A DNA stretch of 64,000 nt from Planctomycetota bacterium (GTDB lineage Bacteria > Planctomycetota > Uabimicrobiia > Uabimicrobiales > Uabimicrobiaceae). Below the pieces are notes generated by a model. The model ran no database searches, was not told the origin of the DNA, and worked only from the letters and a program-made list of their open reading frames with translations. This document shows, piece by piece, positions 43,153 through 52,183 of the stretch (positions within the stretch are counted from its first letter, which is position 1; each line of letters opens with the position of its first letter). The stretch covers positions 1 to 64,000 of the forward strand of contig JAJDCR010000023.1 in assembly GCA_029260735.1 (NCBI GenBank). The letters run 5' to 3'. The translations under genes and the position numbers were made by a program.

Positions 43153-44160
43153 TTAAGAAGAAGGAAGTAAGGGGATTTTAATTTCTGCTTGACCAGGAAA
43201 GGATGTTTTAATCGTAATTTTTCCTGTTTTATTATGGATAAAATCTTGAGGGACTTTTCCTTGCAAGTGGATTTCGTAATATTGCTTAGGGACAATTTCT
43301 TCTATGGAGGTTTTTAGAAAAGGCAGAGAACAATGAACTTTTGTTATCTTAAAGCTTCTTCCTTCGACAACATGATAGATAACAATACTTTCTTTTATAT
43401 CTCCAGGAGAAAGAAGAACCTTTTCTCTACTGGATACAATACCAGCAACTGCTTCCATCGTAACGGGAATTTCTAGTTTTTTATGCTTAGGGTGGTTAGT
43501 TTTAATAACAAGAATACCATTCCTTTTTCCTAAGGGCAATGTTTTTAACACAGATACTCTTATATTATAAGCAGGTCTTGGGCGGGGAAAAAAACCATCG
43601 TAGATAGTTTTTTCCTGGACAATACGAAAAAATTCTTTACTTCCATTTATGTTGAGGTATACTTGATCTATTCTGAAGTTCTCAAATGACACAGGGGATA
43701 TCCAAATCTCCTTCTCAACAAACTTCCCATGTAGAAACTTGCCAAACGAAATATTTTGGTGAGATAGTATATGATCTCTTAAAACCTCTGCAGTTAACGC
43801 CAACTCTATCGGATTGGAAGAACCTTTTTGATAGACCTGAATTTCCCAACGAGCAAAACCCCATTTCCCTGCTGGATTAAAAGTGACCGCTAATTGTGTG
43901 AATTCTTGGGGTAAAAGTACTTTTTTGCCTAGTTGTGCGGATGTGCATCCACAGGTTGTGTCTATTTTGGAAATCTCAATAGGCGACTTACTCTCATTGA
44001 CTAGTTGGAAAAAGGTATAGACAGGTTGGCTATCTGGAATTGTTCCTAGCTCTTGTATTGGTGGATAAATTGAAATTTTTTGGGCGAGCAATTGACAAAA
44101 AAAACTGCTCCCCCAAAAAATGAAAATACATATACTGATTACTTTGGAACTATGTGACAT
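43153..44160 (-). CDS. DUF1573 domain protein
   Basis: A 335-residue exported protein with a signal peptide (cleavage near residue 26). Residues about 28-130 are the DUF1573 (ASH/HYDIN-like immunoglobulin) domain: LGTIPDSQPVYTFFQLVNES, ISKIDTTCGCTSAQL and LAVTFNPAGKWG. A second, less conserved Ig-like part follows (VLVIKTNHPKHKKLEIPVTM). DUF1573 proteins are common in Planctomycetes and Bacteroidetes; role unknown. aaggag precedes the start. First gene of a four-gene operon running to 38826. Confidence 0.85.
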   Translation of the reverse strand: MSHSSKVISICIFIFWGSSFFCQLLAQKISIYPPIQELGTIPDSQPVYTFFQLVNESKSPIEISKIDTTCGCTSAQLGKKVLLPQEFTQLAVTFNPAGKWGFARWEIQVYQKGSSNPIELALTAEVLRDHILSHQNISFGKFLHGKFVEKEIWISPVSFENFRIDQVYLNINGSKEFFRIVQEKTIYDGFFPRPRPAYNIRVSVLKTLPLGKRNGILVIKTNHPKHKKLEIPVTMEAVAGIVSSREKVLLSPGDIKESIVIYHVVEGRSFKITKVHCSLPFLKTSIEEIVPKQYYEIHLQGKVPQDFIHNKTGKITIKTSFPGQAEIKIPLLPSS

Positions 44161-44190
44161 TTTGAACTCCTTTTGGGATGTAAAACAGGT

Positions 44191-44220
44191 TATTTAGTGG
44201 CGTTTTTACGTCACTAAATA
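44191..44220. promoter_or_regulatory. Hairpin upstream of the DUF1573 operon
   Basis: Arms 44191-44203 and 44208-44220 (tatttagtg plus gcgt) pair at 12 of 13 positions with a tttt loop. It lies 31 bases upstream of the DUF1573 start and could be an operator or an mRNA leader structure. Confidence 0.45.
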
Positions 44221-44576
44221 GGCGAAAAAACGTCTAGGGGAACATTGTACGTCTATATTCCAAAAGTAAACATTTAATTTTTTCAGATTTTATTTACTTT
44301 TGAGAAATCTCTGTGATCTTGTTAATTTAAGTTGTCTTCAGCAGAAGACATGTAAGAGACTTCTAAATTTTTTTTTGTTTTTTTAGTAAAAAGATTTTTT
44401 GGTGCATATTTTGCTGAAGAAGGAAAATAACTTTGTGTGAGTGGTTTTAGATACTTTAACCTATCAAATGCCATTTATCCAAAATAACTAGACTGCGTCA
44501 CTATATTTAGATAGTTATAAAAAATCAAGAAATATTTCCTTCTTCTCTATTTATGCTATAAGGAGAACGCTCTGTT
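44221..44576. other. Intergenic region between divergent genes
   Basis: About 355 AT-rich bases. Near the right end lies tatgctataagg, a probable -10 region merging into the aaggag ribosome site of the OmcB-like gene. No gene or repeat recognised. Confidence 0.4.
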
Positions 44577-46751
44577 ATGAGTATTTTGAAAAATGTTGTT
44601 GCTATTCTTGCTGTGCTTATTGTATTAGCCGGCTGTTCAAGCAACGAACCTCGTAAAACTAGCACAAAAACTACTACTGTTACTACAAAAACAACCACTC
44701 CTGCTGAAAAAAGAGTGGTTGTTCAAACTCAGTCAGCTCCGTGCTCAATTGAATGTCTAATTAACGTGAAACCAACTGCTCCTAGAGAAGCAGTTCTTGG
44801 TAACACATACGAAGCTGGTGTTGATATTTCTGGAGTTGATAATTCCGGAGATGTATCTATCTCTACTACTGTTCCTCAGGGAGCTAAGTATGTTAGAAGT
44901 GAACCAGCTGCTCAAGTTAACGGCAATCGTTTGACTTGGAAGTTCGATTCTATTAACAAAAACCAAAAGCAAAGTATCCGAGTTTGGCTGCAACCTACCC
45001 AAGAAGGTAATGTTGGGCTTTGTTTTACAGCAACAGCTTCTCCCAAATACTGTGTTTCTACCAGTGTCGGGAAGCCAGTTTTGGTTATCACAAAAACTGG
45101 TCCTGCAACAGCTCCTCTAGGCGGCAATGTTACTTATAACATCGTTGTTGAAAACAAGGGTACTGCGATTGCTCGCGGAGTGAGTGTTACTGATAACATT
45201 CCTGATGGTTTAGTTCATAGTGAAGGTAAGAGATCTCTTACTTTCCAAGTTGGTGACTTAGCCCCTAAAGCTTCTAAAAGCTTTAAAGTCACTGTTAAAG
45301 CAAGTCGACGCGGTAATTTCTGTAACGTAGCTACTGTCGCTTCTTCCAATGCTGGTACTTCTAACAGCAAAGCTTGTACTCGAGTCTTGAAAGAAGATAT
45401 TCTTCTTACTTGTTCTTCTGATAAGCAAAAATTTGTAGGCGAACGTAGTAACAATCAAGTGAGTGTCAATAATCCTGGTGACACTACTCTGAAAAACGTA
45501 ACTATGACTGCTACTCTTTGCTCTCTTGCAACTCTAGTTTCTGCTGATGGATCTCCTCAACAACAAGCTGGAAAACTTACCTGGAAAATCGGCGATTTGG
45601 CTCCTGGTCAATCTCGTAGCTACAAAATCGTTATGCTGGGTAAAAAAGAAGGCGATTGCTGCATGAAAACAAGTGTTACTGCTAATGGTAACATGAGTAA
45701 ATCTAGCGATTGTTGTACTAAGTGGGTTGGAGTTCCTAAACTCGAAATCACTAAATCTGGACCTGCTACTGCTAAACTAGGTGGTAACTTCAACTACAAA
45801 GTGGTTGTACGTAGTACTGGAACAGGAACAGCACAAAACGTAGTTGTTACTGACAACATTCCTGCCGGACTAGACCCAGTGAGCGGTTCTCGTAATGTTA
45901 AGTTCAACGTTGGCAACATGGCTCCTGGCACAAGCAAAGAATTCACTGTTGCAGTTAAAGCTGCTCAAGTGGGTAACTTCTGCAACGTCGCGGATGCTCA
46001 AGGTTCTAACGCGAAAAAAGTTAGTGCAAAAGCTTGTACTAAAGTACTACGCCAAGCAGCTAATCTTGCAATTACCTGTCCTCCTGAATCTTTCCTAGGA
46101 AAGAGAGCTTCCAATAAGATTACCATCACTAACACTGGTGATGTTGCTCTAACAAGAGTTGTTGTTACAGGATCTTGGGACTCAGGCATGAGAGTTATCT
46201 CTGCTGATGGAAGCCCAAGTCTAGCTGGCAACAAAGCTGTTTGGAACATTGCGAGCCTACCTGCAGGCAAGAGCCTCAGCTACGGTATCGTTAGTGTTTC
46301 TAAGACACCTGGAAAACAGTGCATCGACTTAACTTTGACTTGCGCAGAAGGTATTACTAAGAAAGCTTCTTGTTGTACCCTATGGAAAGGTTTCCCTGCG
46401 ATTCTTCTAGAAGTGATCGATACTAATGACCCACTTCTTATCGATGAGGAAACCACTTACGTAATCGAAGTAACTAACCAAGGTACCGCTTTAGACCGCA
46501 ACATTCGAATTGTGGCTAATTTCCCTGCTGAAATTACTCCTCTATCTGTTACAGGAGATACCAAAGGGACCATTACTGGTAAGAATGTTAGCTTTGCAGC
46601 GTACCCGATTCTCAATCCTAAAGATAAGATTAAGTTCGTCATTCGAGCCAAAGGTGTTAAAACTGGAGACTCTCGTTTGAAAGTAGAACTTCATGCCGAA
46701 AGTTTAGGTAGCAGACCAGTTAACGAAGAAGAAAGTACACAAGTTTACTAA
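44577..46751 (+). CDS. OmcB-like cysteine-rich outer-envelope lipoprotein
   Basis: A 724-residue lipoprotein (lipobox VLAGC) built of repeated DUF11-type beta modules. It resembles chlamydial OmcB strongly: GTAIARGVSVTDNIPDGL, a Thr/Lys-rich N-terminal linker, KGFPAILLEVIDTNDP, VTNQGTALDRNIRI, TGDTKGTITGKNVSF and a C-terminus STQVY. OmcB carries the same landmarks (GTAIARNVVV, KGTITGNTVVF, ENTHIY). About 20 cysteines are present, with four CC or near-CC sites, which fits a disulfide-linked envelope protein. The module beginning ITK(T/S)GPATA occurs twice (near residues 165 and 395). In Chlamydia this protein replaces peptidoglycan-like rigidity in the outer membrane complex. Ribosome site aaggag. 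Confidence 0.9.
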   Translation: MSILKNVVAILAVLIVLAGCSSNEPRKTSTKTTTVTTKTTTPAEKRVVVQTQSAPCSIECLINVKPTAPREAVLGNTYEAGVDISGVDNSGDVSISTTVPQGAKYVRSEPAAQVNGNRLTWKFDSINKNQKQSIRVWLQPTQEGNVGLCFTATASPKYCVSTSVGKPVLVITKTGPATAPLGGNVTYNIVVENKGTAIARGVSVTDNIPDGLVHSEGKRSLTFQVGDLAPKASKSFKVTVKASRRGNFCNVATVASSNAGTSNSKACTRVLKEDILLTCSSDKQKFVGERSNNQVSVNNPGDTTLKNVTMTATLCSLATLVSADGSPQQQAGKLTWKIGDLAPGQSRSYKIVMLGKKEGDCCMKTSVTANGNMSKSSDCCTKWVGVPKLEITKSGPATAKLGGNFNYKVVVRSTGTGTAQNVVVTDNIPAGLDPVSGSRNVKFNVGNMAPGTSKEFTVAVKAAQVGNFCNVADAQGSNAKKVSAKACTKVLRQAANLAITCPPESFLGKRASNKITITNTGDVALTRVVVTGSWDSGMRVISADGSPSLAGNKAVWNIASLPAGKSLSYGIVSVSKTPGKQCIDLTLTCAEGITKKASCCTLWKGFPAILLEVIDTNDPLLIDEETTYVIEVTNQGTALDRNIRIVANFPAEITPLSVTGDTKGTITGKNVSFAAYPILNPKDKIKFVIRAKGVKTGDSRLKVELHAESLGSRPVNEEESTQVY

Positions 46752-46791
46752 GAAACTCTTTCTTTTAAGTTAATATAAGTATTATTTTAAA

Positions 46792-46853
46792 ATAGCTCTT
46801 TGCTCCTTTGTTACACTTTTCTTTTGTGAGAAAAGTAAAGGACAAAGAGCTAT
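46792..46853 (+). terminator. Hairpin after the OmcB-like gene
   Basis: Outer arms atagctctttg (46792-46802) and caaagagctat (46843-46853), and inner arms acttttct (46815-46822) and agaaaagt (46829-46836), form a long stem 40 bases past the stop. No strict T tail, so termination is probable rather than certain. Confidence 0.55.
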
Positions 46854-46926
46854 ATTTATATAAGTGGGAAATCAAGAATTTTTGATTTCTCACCTAAAAC
46901 GAAACCAATTTCGTAAGAGGAAAATG

Positions 46927-49900
46927 ATGACCGCACAAACCGATGAGAAGCCCAAGAAAAATTGGAAGAAAAAACTTCTCAAAATTAGCCTGGGTAGTCT
47001 GGCCTTTTTTGCTTTAGCTATTCTTTTTCTTCCCCTGTATTCATCTTTATTTACAGGGATTATTACAGGGCAAGTAGAAAAGATTATTGGACGCAAAGCT
47101 AGTATAGAGAGCCTTTCTTTGAATTTAATTACTTCTAAGTTATCCATTGGAAATATATCCATCAAAGAGTCTGATGGAACTAAGAGTTTTATAGATCTTA
47201 AGAATGTTCTTGTCGATTTCTCTATTTTTCCTCTTCTTTCGGGGGGAGTTCAAGTTCCCATTTGTGAAGTGTCTGGACTTGACGTTCGCGTTGAGGTGGA
47301 TGAAGCAGGAAAAGCTAACTACCAATCTATTTTGGAGCACTTGGCTAAATCTGCTTCTGCACAAGAAACTCCTGAAAAGCCAGAAGATCTATCTCCTAGC
47401 TCAGAAAAAAGTACTCCTCTTAAGCTGCCCGATGTAAAAGCGAGACTTTTACTTTCTGACATTAGTTTTTATTTTAATGATAAAAAACAAAACCAATCCT
47501 TTGAGCTAAAGAATTTTTCTTTTGATTGTCTTGTCGATGGCCTTAACAAGATTAGCTATACGTCTACTTGGCAAGGAGCCAATTTTAAAAGCGCTCAAGC
47601 CACTTCAATTGAAGCAGGTACTCTTTATGATTTGAATGGAACGGCTTCTCTTGTTATGGAAAATGGCCAGCCTGGAGTTAACTCTCAGGGAAAACTTTCT
47701 TTTTCTAAAATGTACGCCAAAGGAATTACCAAGGGCGACTACCAAGATAAAGCCATATCCATGGAGCACAAACTTCACTTGGACTTAAATAAAGGAATTT
47801 GTCAGTTTCAAGATATTACTTTTAACTCTGACTACCTTTCTTTTAGCTTATCTAAGCTAGCGATTACTCGCCTTGATCAACTTCAAAAAATCGCCCAAAA
47901 ACTTCCTCAAACAAAGAAACCTAAAGAGTTAAAAAAATTATTGAAAGATCTGTCTTTAGAAGGGTGGGAAGGAAAATTTAACCTATCTCTCGATTTAAAC
48001 CGTTTTCACCAAGACTTTGGTGACAAAATTTCTCAAGAGAGCCAAGGAAAAGTGGAAGAATTTGGCGGCATTTTAACAGTTAATGGTTCTTTAAACGGTA
48101 GTGAAACTGGTTTGAATATAAATCAGGATATGTTATTGAAAGGCTTCTATGTCAATGGAAATCTACCTCAAAAAAACAAAGATGGTAAAGAGTTAGACAA
48201 TAAAGCATATGAAATTCGTTTAGAAGAAGTTTCTGAAAATATTTTGGCTGCTCTTGATATTCGCAAAATGGATTTTGCTCTCAACTTTGATTCACTTGTT
48301 ACTCTTCCTGGAAAGGAAAAGCCTATTCCTTTATCGAAGGTTACTAGTGAACTAGTCGCTAAAGATATTCTGAGTCCAGAAGTTAACATTAGTAAAGGAA
48401 CTAAAGAAATCCTTGTCAACTTTGACGCTCTCAATGTACTTCTTAAAGATTTTATTCCTGCAGATACAAAGATTGAAGGTAAACTGAAAAATGTTGATGG
48501 GCTCTCAGGAAGTCTGAGCGAAGGTTTTCAATTAACAGGAAAAACTGCCCTTCAACTAAAAGTAGATTCTCCCCAAACTAAAGGACTTCCACCTCTACAG
48601 GTAAGCGGAGTGCGAGATATTTTTGTTACTTTAGGAGAGGACTATTCTCCCGAAAAAATCGATTTTCGAAAAGTGACGTTAAACTCTTATAAAAACGAAA
48701 TCCTTCGCTTTCTGGTGGCCGGATCTGCGAATATACGAACAAATGAATTCTCTGATGTGAAATTGGCCTTAGCCTCAAAGCTCCAAGATTTAGAGCCTTA
48801 TATGAGCCCTTTTGTTCCAGGAATAAAGTTGGGCGGGGATTTACAGCATGTCACTTTAATCAACTCCAAAAATAAAGAAACTTACGTTTCTGGGGGAGGT
48901 CGATTAAATAATTTTTCTATCACCATGGAGCAAGATTCTCCAGAGAATTCTCTAAAGCTCGCACTAGAGCCTATCAGATGGTATAACGAAGCAAAAATAG
49001 TTTTAGAAAATGATGAGCCTATGGTTACATTGACAAAGCTAGGCTTCACTCATCCTGCTATAAGTACTTTTATTAGAGGAAATGTTTATCTTAAAGAGAA
49101 AAAACTAAATCTATCATGTGAAACGAAAGTGCAAGGGGAGCCTTTGCAAAATGCCCTTCCACTGAAAATGATGGCCGAGAAAGACTCTTCTCTGAAAACT
49201 ATTTTAGAAGAAAATCTCTCTTTAGGGGGATACTTGAGTTTGCTGGTTGACTTAGATGGAGTTCTCTCTGAAAAATTAGAACTGAAAACAAAAGTAGATC
49301 TAACTCCTTTCGAAATGCAGTGGAAGAACTCTCAAGGAGAACCTTTGCTAAATAAAACTCAAGGGTATCCTCTTCGCTACGAAAACAAGGTATCTTTGAC
49401 TCTTCGAGAAAATTCAACGATAGCTCTTCACCCGATGATGTTTGAGGTGGCAGAAGTGAAAGGATACTCTGGAGGACTCTACATTGATGAAGAGATGAAC
49501 CTGACTTCTTTAGACAAGAAAAACAAAGTAAACTTTATTGCGATAGACTCTTTTTCCTTGGATCATCTTCACCCTATTTTACCTATTTTGAAGAAAATTG
49601 GAATGAATGGAGCTGAGTTGAAAATGCATCTTTATGATCTAGGCAATAATTTGAAAAATAAAGATGTTCAAGGTAAGCTGCGTTTTCATCTGGACATTCC
49701 TCACATCTCTCTTGTTAAGTTGGAGAAAGCTTTAGGTGTTTCTCCTAAGTCTAAAGAAGAAACTGCGGAAAAATCTGAAGAAACCAAAGATGAAAAGACA
49801 GAAGAGGTTGAAAACAAAGATGATGCTAAAAAAGCTCTTGTTGGACTAGATAGCCAAGTTCGTGAGATCTTGAAAAAATTTATGCTCGATTGCGAAATTA

Positions 49901-51084
49901 AAATTGCGACTTTAGAACTTGATAAAACAAATGAGATGCGCGATTTCCAAAACCTCGTTTATTTCAACAAAAATGAGCCAAATAATCAGTTTGTGGTTAA
50001 AACGACCGGAAAATTAAATAACGGGCATCTTAACTTTGAACTACTAGGTGACCTTAGTTTGGAGCACCCTACTTTTGAAACGAGCTATGATATTGTAGAG
50101 CTACCTTACATGGTAAACTTATTTTCTCCTCTGACAGAAACTTTTGAAGAATTTTTTCCTTCACCGCTCTTTGCTAAAATGAATTTTTCGGACACATCCA
50201 AAACAACTTTTGGCATGCAAGGAGGGACTTTCTCTAGGGGGATTGATCCTCGTGGAGTGAAAAAGAGTTTGAAAACAACTCGCAATATTCAAATCAAGCT
50301 TCCTAGTGGAGAATTTGATTTAGGCTTTAGTCTTAATAAATTTATTGATCAGGGAGTGATTAATAAAGATATCAATGAACAAGTTGCACCACTAAGAGAA
50401 AGCTTGGCTCAACTCCAAGACAGCAAGAAACTTCTCGGAGATCAACTGGCTGCTGTCCAAAAACAACTGGACAATGTTCAGGCTATTATCAAGGAGTTGG
50501 AAAGTAAAGTTTCTGGAGTACTGGATCTAATTGATTCCTTAAAGCCACTTGCGATGTTTAACAAAAGTATTCGCAAAAAACTAGAAAAAGCCGAAGCCGA
50601 GAGTCAAAAATATTTGGGACAAACCGAAAAATACGAGAAAGAAAACGGTTCTTTACTCGCTGGACAAAGTAAACTCCAAAAGGAAATGGATAAACTCAAT
50701 GCCCAAATTAAGAAAGCCGAAAAAGAGATTTCTGAAGCAGAGGAAAATCTCCAAAACAAGATAAACTTTGCTAATCCCTTTGACTTTAAGTTCGATTTTC
50801 TTGTTTTGGACATTATTATCGACAACGATAACCCTTGGAAAGGAAGCCCTGATCTCTCTAAGTTAACTCAATCTAAAACCAGTGATGTTATTATTGAGGC
50901 CAAGTTTAGTGGAGAAAAAAAGGATTCTTTTCCTTCAATCAAAGGGACTCATAGCTTAGACGGAGATTACTCTTTCCAATGTAAGCCTGCTCAAAAACTG
51001 ATAGATAAGAATCCTATATTAGGGCAAGTGATTCCTACCGATGGAATTACTTGGACTCAAGATGGTTTTTTTATGAAAAAATAA
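46927..51084 (+). CDS. AsmA/DUF748-like giant envelope protein
   Basis: Start chosen at ATG 46927 (6 bases after taagagg; 46924 is possible), giving 1385 residues. A basic N-terminus and one membrane helix (about residues 17-42) precede a long periplasmic part. The first 100 residues (IIGRKASIESLSLNLITSKLSIGNISI, FIDLKNVLVDFSIFPLL) are typical of AsmA/DUF748 family proteins, whose beta-groove rods are linked to lipid transfer between membranes. Acidic linkers (for example near 49780-49830) divide the body. The last 230 residues contain a coiled coil (about 1145-1275) before a final beta section. Role in outer-membrane lipid transport is inferred. Confidence 0.8.
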   Translation: MTAQTDEKPKKNWKKKLLKISLGSLAFFALAILFLPLYSSLFTGIITGQVEKIIGRKASIESLSLNLITSKLSIGNISIKESDGTKSFIDLKNVLVDFSIFPLLSGGVQVPICEVSGLDVRVEVDEAGKANYQSILEHLAKSASAQETPEKPEDLSPSSEKSTPLKLPDVKARLLLSDISFYFNDKKQNQSFELKNFSFDCLVDGLNKISYTSTWQGANFKSAQATSIEAGTLYDLNGTASLVMENGQPGVNSQGKLSFSKMYAKGITKGDYQDKAISMEHKLHLDLNKGICQFQDITFNSDYLSFSLSKLAITRLDQLQKIAQKLPQTKKPKELKKLLKDLSLEGWEGKFNLSLDLNRFHQDFGDKISQESQGKVEEFGGILTVNGSLNGSETGLNINQDMLLKGFYVNGNLPQKNKDGKELDNKAYEIRLEEVSENILAALDIRKMDFALNFDSLVTLPGKEKPIPLSKVTSELVAKDILSPEVNISKGTKEILVNFDALNVLLKDFIPADTKIEGKLKNVDGLSGSLSEGFQLTGKTALQLKVDSPQTKGLPPLQVSGVRDIFVTLGEDYSPEKIDFRKVTLNSYKNEILRFLVAGSANIRTNEFSDVKLALASKLQDLEPYMSPFVPGIKLGGDLQHVTLINSKNKETYVSGGGRLNNFSITMEQDSPENSLKLALEPIRWYNEAKIVLENDEPMVTLTKLGFTHPAISTFIRGNVYLKEKKLNLSCETKVQGEPLQNALPLKMMAEKDSSLKTILEENLSLGGYLSLLVDLDGVLSEKLELKTKVDLTPFEMQWKNSQGEPLLNKTQGYPLRYENKVSLTLRENSTIALHPMMFEVAEVKGYSGGLYIDEEMNLTSLDKKNKVNFIAIDSFSLDHLHPILPILKKIGMNGAELKMHLYDLGNNLKNKDVQGKLRFHLDIPHISLVKLEKALGVSPKSKEETAEKSEETKDEKTEEVENKDDAKKALVGLDSQVREILKKFMLDCEIKIATLELDKTNEMRDFQNLVYFNKNEPNNQFVVKTTGKLNNGHLNFELLGDLSLEHPTFETSYDIVELPYMVNLFSPLTETFEEFFPSPLFAKMNFSDTSKTTFGMQGGTFSRGIDPRGVKKSLKTTRNIQIKLPSGEFDLGFSLNKFIDQGVINKDINEQVAPLRESLAQLQDSKKLLGDQLAAVQKQLDNVQAIIKELESKVSGVLDLIDSLKPLAMFNKSIRKKLEKAEAESQKYLGQTEKYEKENGSLLAGQSKLQKEMDKLNAQIKKAEKEISEAEENLQNKINFANPFDFKFDFLVLDIIIDNDNPWKGSPDLSKLTQSKTSDVIIEAKFSGEKKDSFPSIKGTHSLDGDYSFQCKPAQKLIDKNPILGQVIPTDGITWTQDGFFMKK

Positions 51085-51099
51085 GCAGAGAAGGGGAGG

Positions 51100-51265
51100 C
51101 TTATCTAAAACCGTTTTTGAATGAGCTTATCTAAAACTTTTGAAGGCTTATGTTCCCAGGAGGGTAAGGCTCCTGCCGCACCAGGAACTAATCACATCCC
51201 CTGCTCGGCAGGAGCCTCGCCCTCCAGGGAAAATGGTGCTTAGAACGGTTTTAGATAAATCTATA
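51100..51265. repeat. Dispersed palindromic repeat, copy B (aaccgttttt family)
   Basis: Outer ends cttatctaaaaccgttt (about 51101) and gaacggttttagataa (about 51243) are inverse. An inner stem pairs gagggtaaggctcctgccg with cggcaggagcctcgccctc. Shares ggcttatgttccc and gagggtaaggctcctgccg with the copy at 63285-63410. Fills the gap between the AsmA-like and LEA2 genes. Confidence 0.85.
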
Positions 51266-51314
51266 AACAAAATCAAAAAACTATTACAAAACTAACCATA
51301 AAAGGTAGTATTTT

Positions 51315-52151
51315 ATGAAAAATTTTCTTTGCCTACTCATTGCATTTGGGATAATGGGTTGCAGTTCTATGCAGTCCGCATTAAATCCTGAAAAACCATC
51401 TGTAACTTTTAAAAATGTTTCTATTGATGATTTGTCTCTAACCAGTGTTATCTTAGTTTTTGATTTAGAGATAGGAAACCCATATAGTCTTCCTCTTCCT
51501 ATTACTCAGCTTAATTACTCGCTTAACAGTGGAGGTAGTGAGATTTTTTCTGGAAAAAAATCTTCTCAAGAGGCAATCGAAGCAAAAAAATCTAAGGTTC
51601 TTTCTTTTCCAGTAGAAATTCCTTTTACTAAAATTATTGGCCTAGGAGGAGGTATTCAAGCGGGAGCAGTTGTCCCCTACACAGCAAACTTGGATATGTC
51701 ACTAGATTTGCCTTTAGGGCAGAAACTCAATGTTCCTTTGAGTAAAGCCGGTGAGTTTCCTATTCCTACAGTGCCTAGCGTAAAGCTAGGAGGCATTTCA
51801 TGGGAGAAGTTGAGTCTTCAAGAGGCGAAAGCGGTTTTAAGTGTAGAGATTGAAAGTCACAATCAATTTCCAGTGGAACTTACCGATTTTTCTTATGCTT
51901 TAGAGCTTGCCGGGAACAAGGTTGGAGAGAACAAGCTCTCTCGTAAAGTAAAGCTTTCCAATGGTAAGCCAAGCACTTTAAAAACGGATTTAAGTCTTTC
52001 TCCTGTCAAGGTTGGTTTTTCTTTCTTTCAAATGTTGCTCGGGAAAGAAGCGACTTATCGTATGAAGGGGCTTATGGAAGTAGATACCGACTATAAATCT
52101 TTTGAGTTTCCTTATGATAGTGAAGGAAATACAGAAATGAAAAATGAATAA
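51315..52151 (+). CDS. LEA type 2 (WHy-domain) lipoprotein
   Basis: A 278-residue lipoprotein with lipobox GIMGC (Cys16). The body holds two copies of the LEA_2/WHy beta-sandwich: VTFKNVSIDDLSLTSVILVFDLEIGNPYSLPLPI with LNYSLN at residues 30-75, and AVLSVEIESHNQFPVELTDFSYAL near 175-200. These domains occur in envelope lipoproteins in bacteria. It precedes the SecA-like gene by 32 bases and reads the same way, so it may share an operon and a role in the envelope. Confidence 0.85.
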   Translation: MKNFLCLLIAFGIMGCSSMQSALNPEKPSVTFKNVSIDDLSLTSVILVFDLEIGNPYSLPLPITQLNYSLNSGGSEIFSGKKSSQEAIEAKKSKVLSFPVEIPFTKIIGLGGGIQAGAVVPYTANLDMSLDLPLGQKLNVPLSKAGEFPIPTVPSVKLGGISWEKLSLQEAKAVLSVEIESHNQFPVELTDFSYALELAGNKVGENKLSRKVKLSNGKPSTLKTDLSLSPVKVGFSFFQMLLGKEATYRMKGLMEVDTDYKSFEFPYDSEGNTEMKNE

Positions 52152-52183
52152 CTAATCGAAAGTGTTCAGTAAATGATGAAGCT

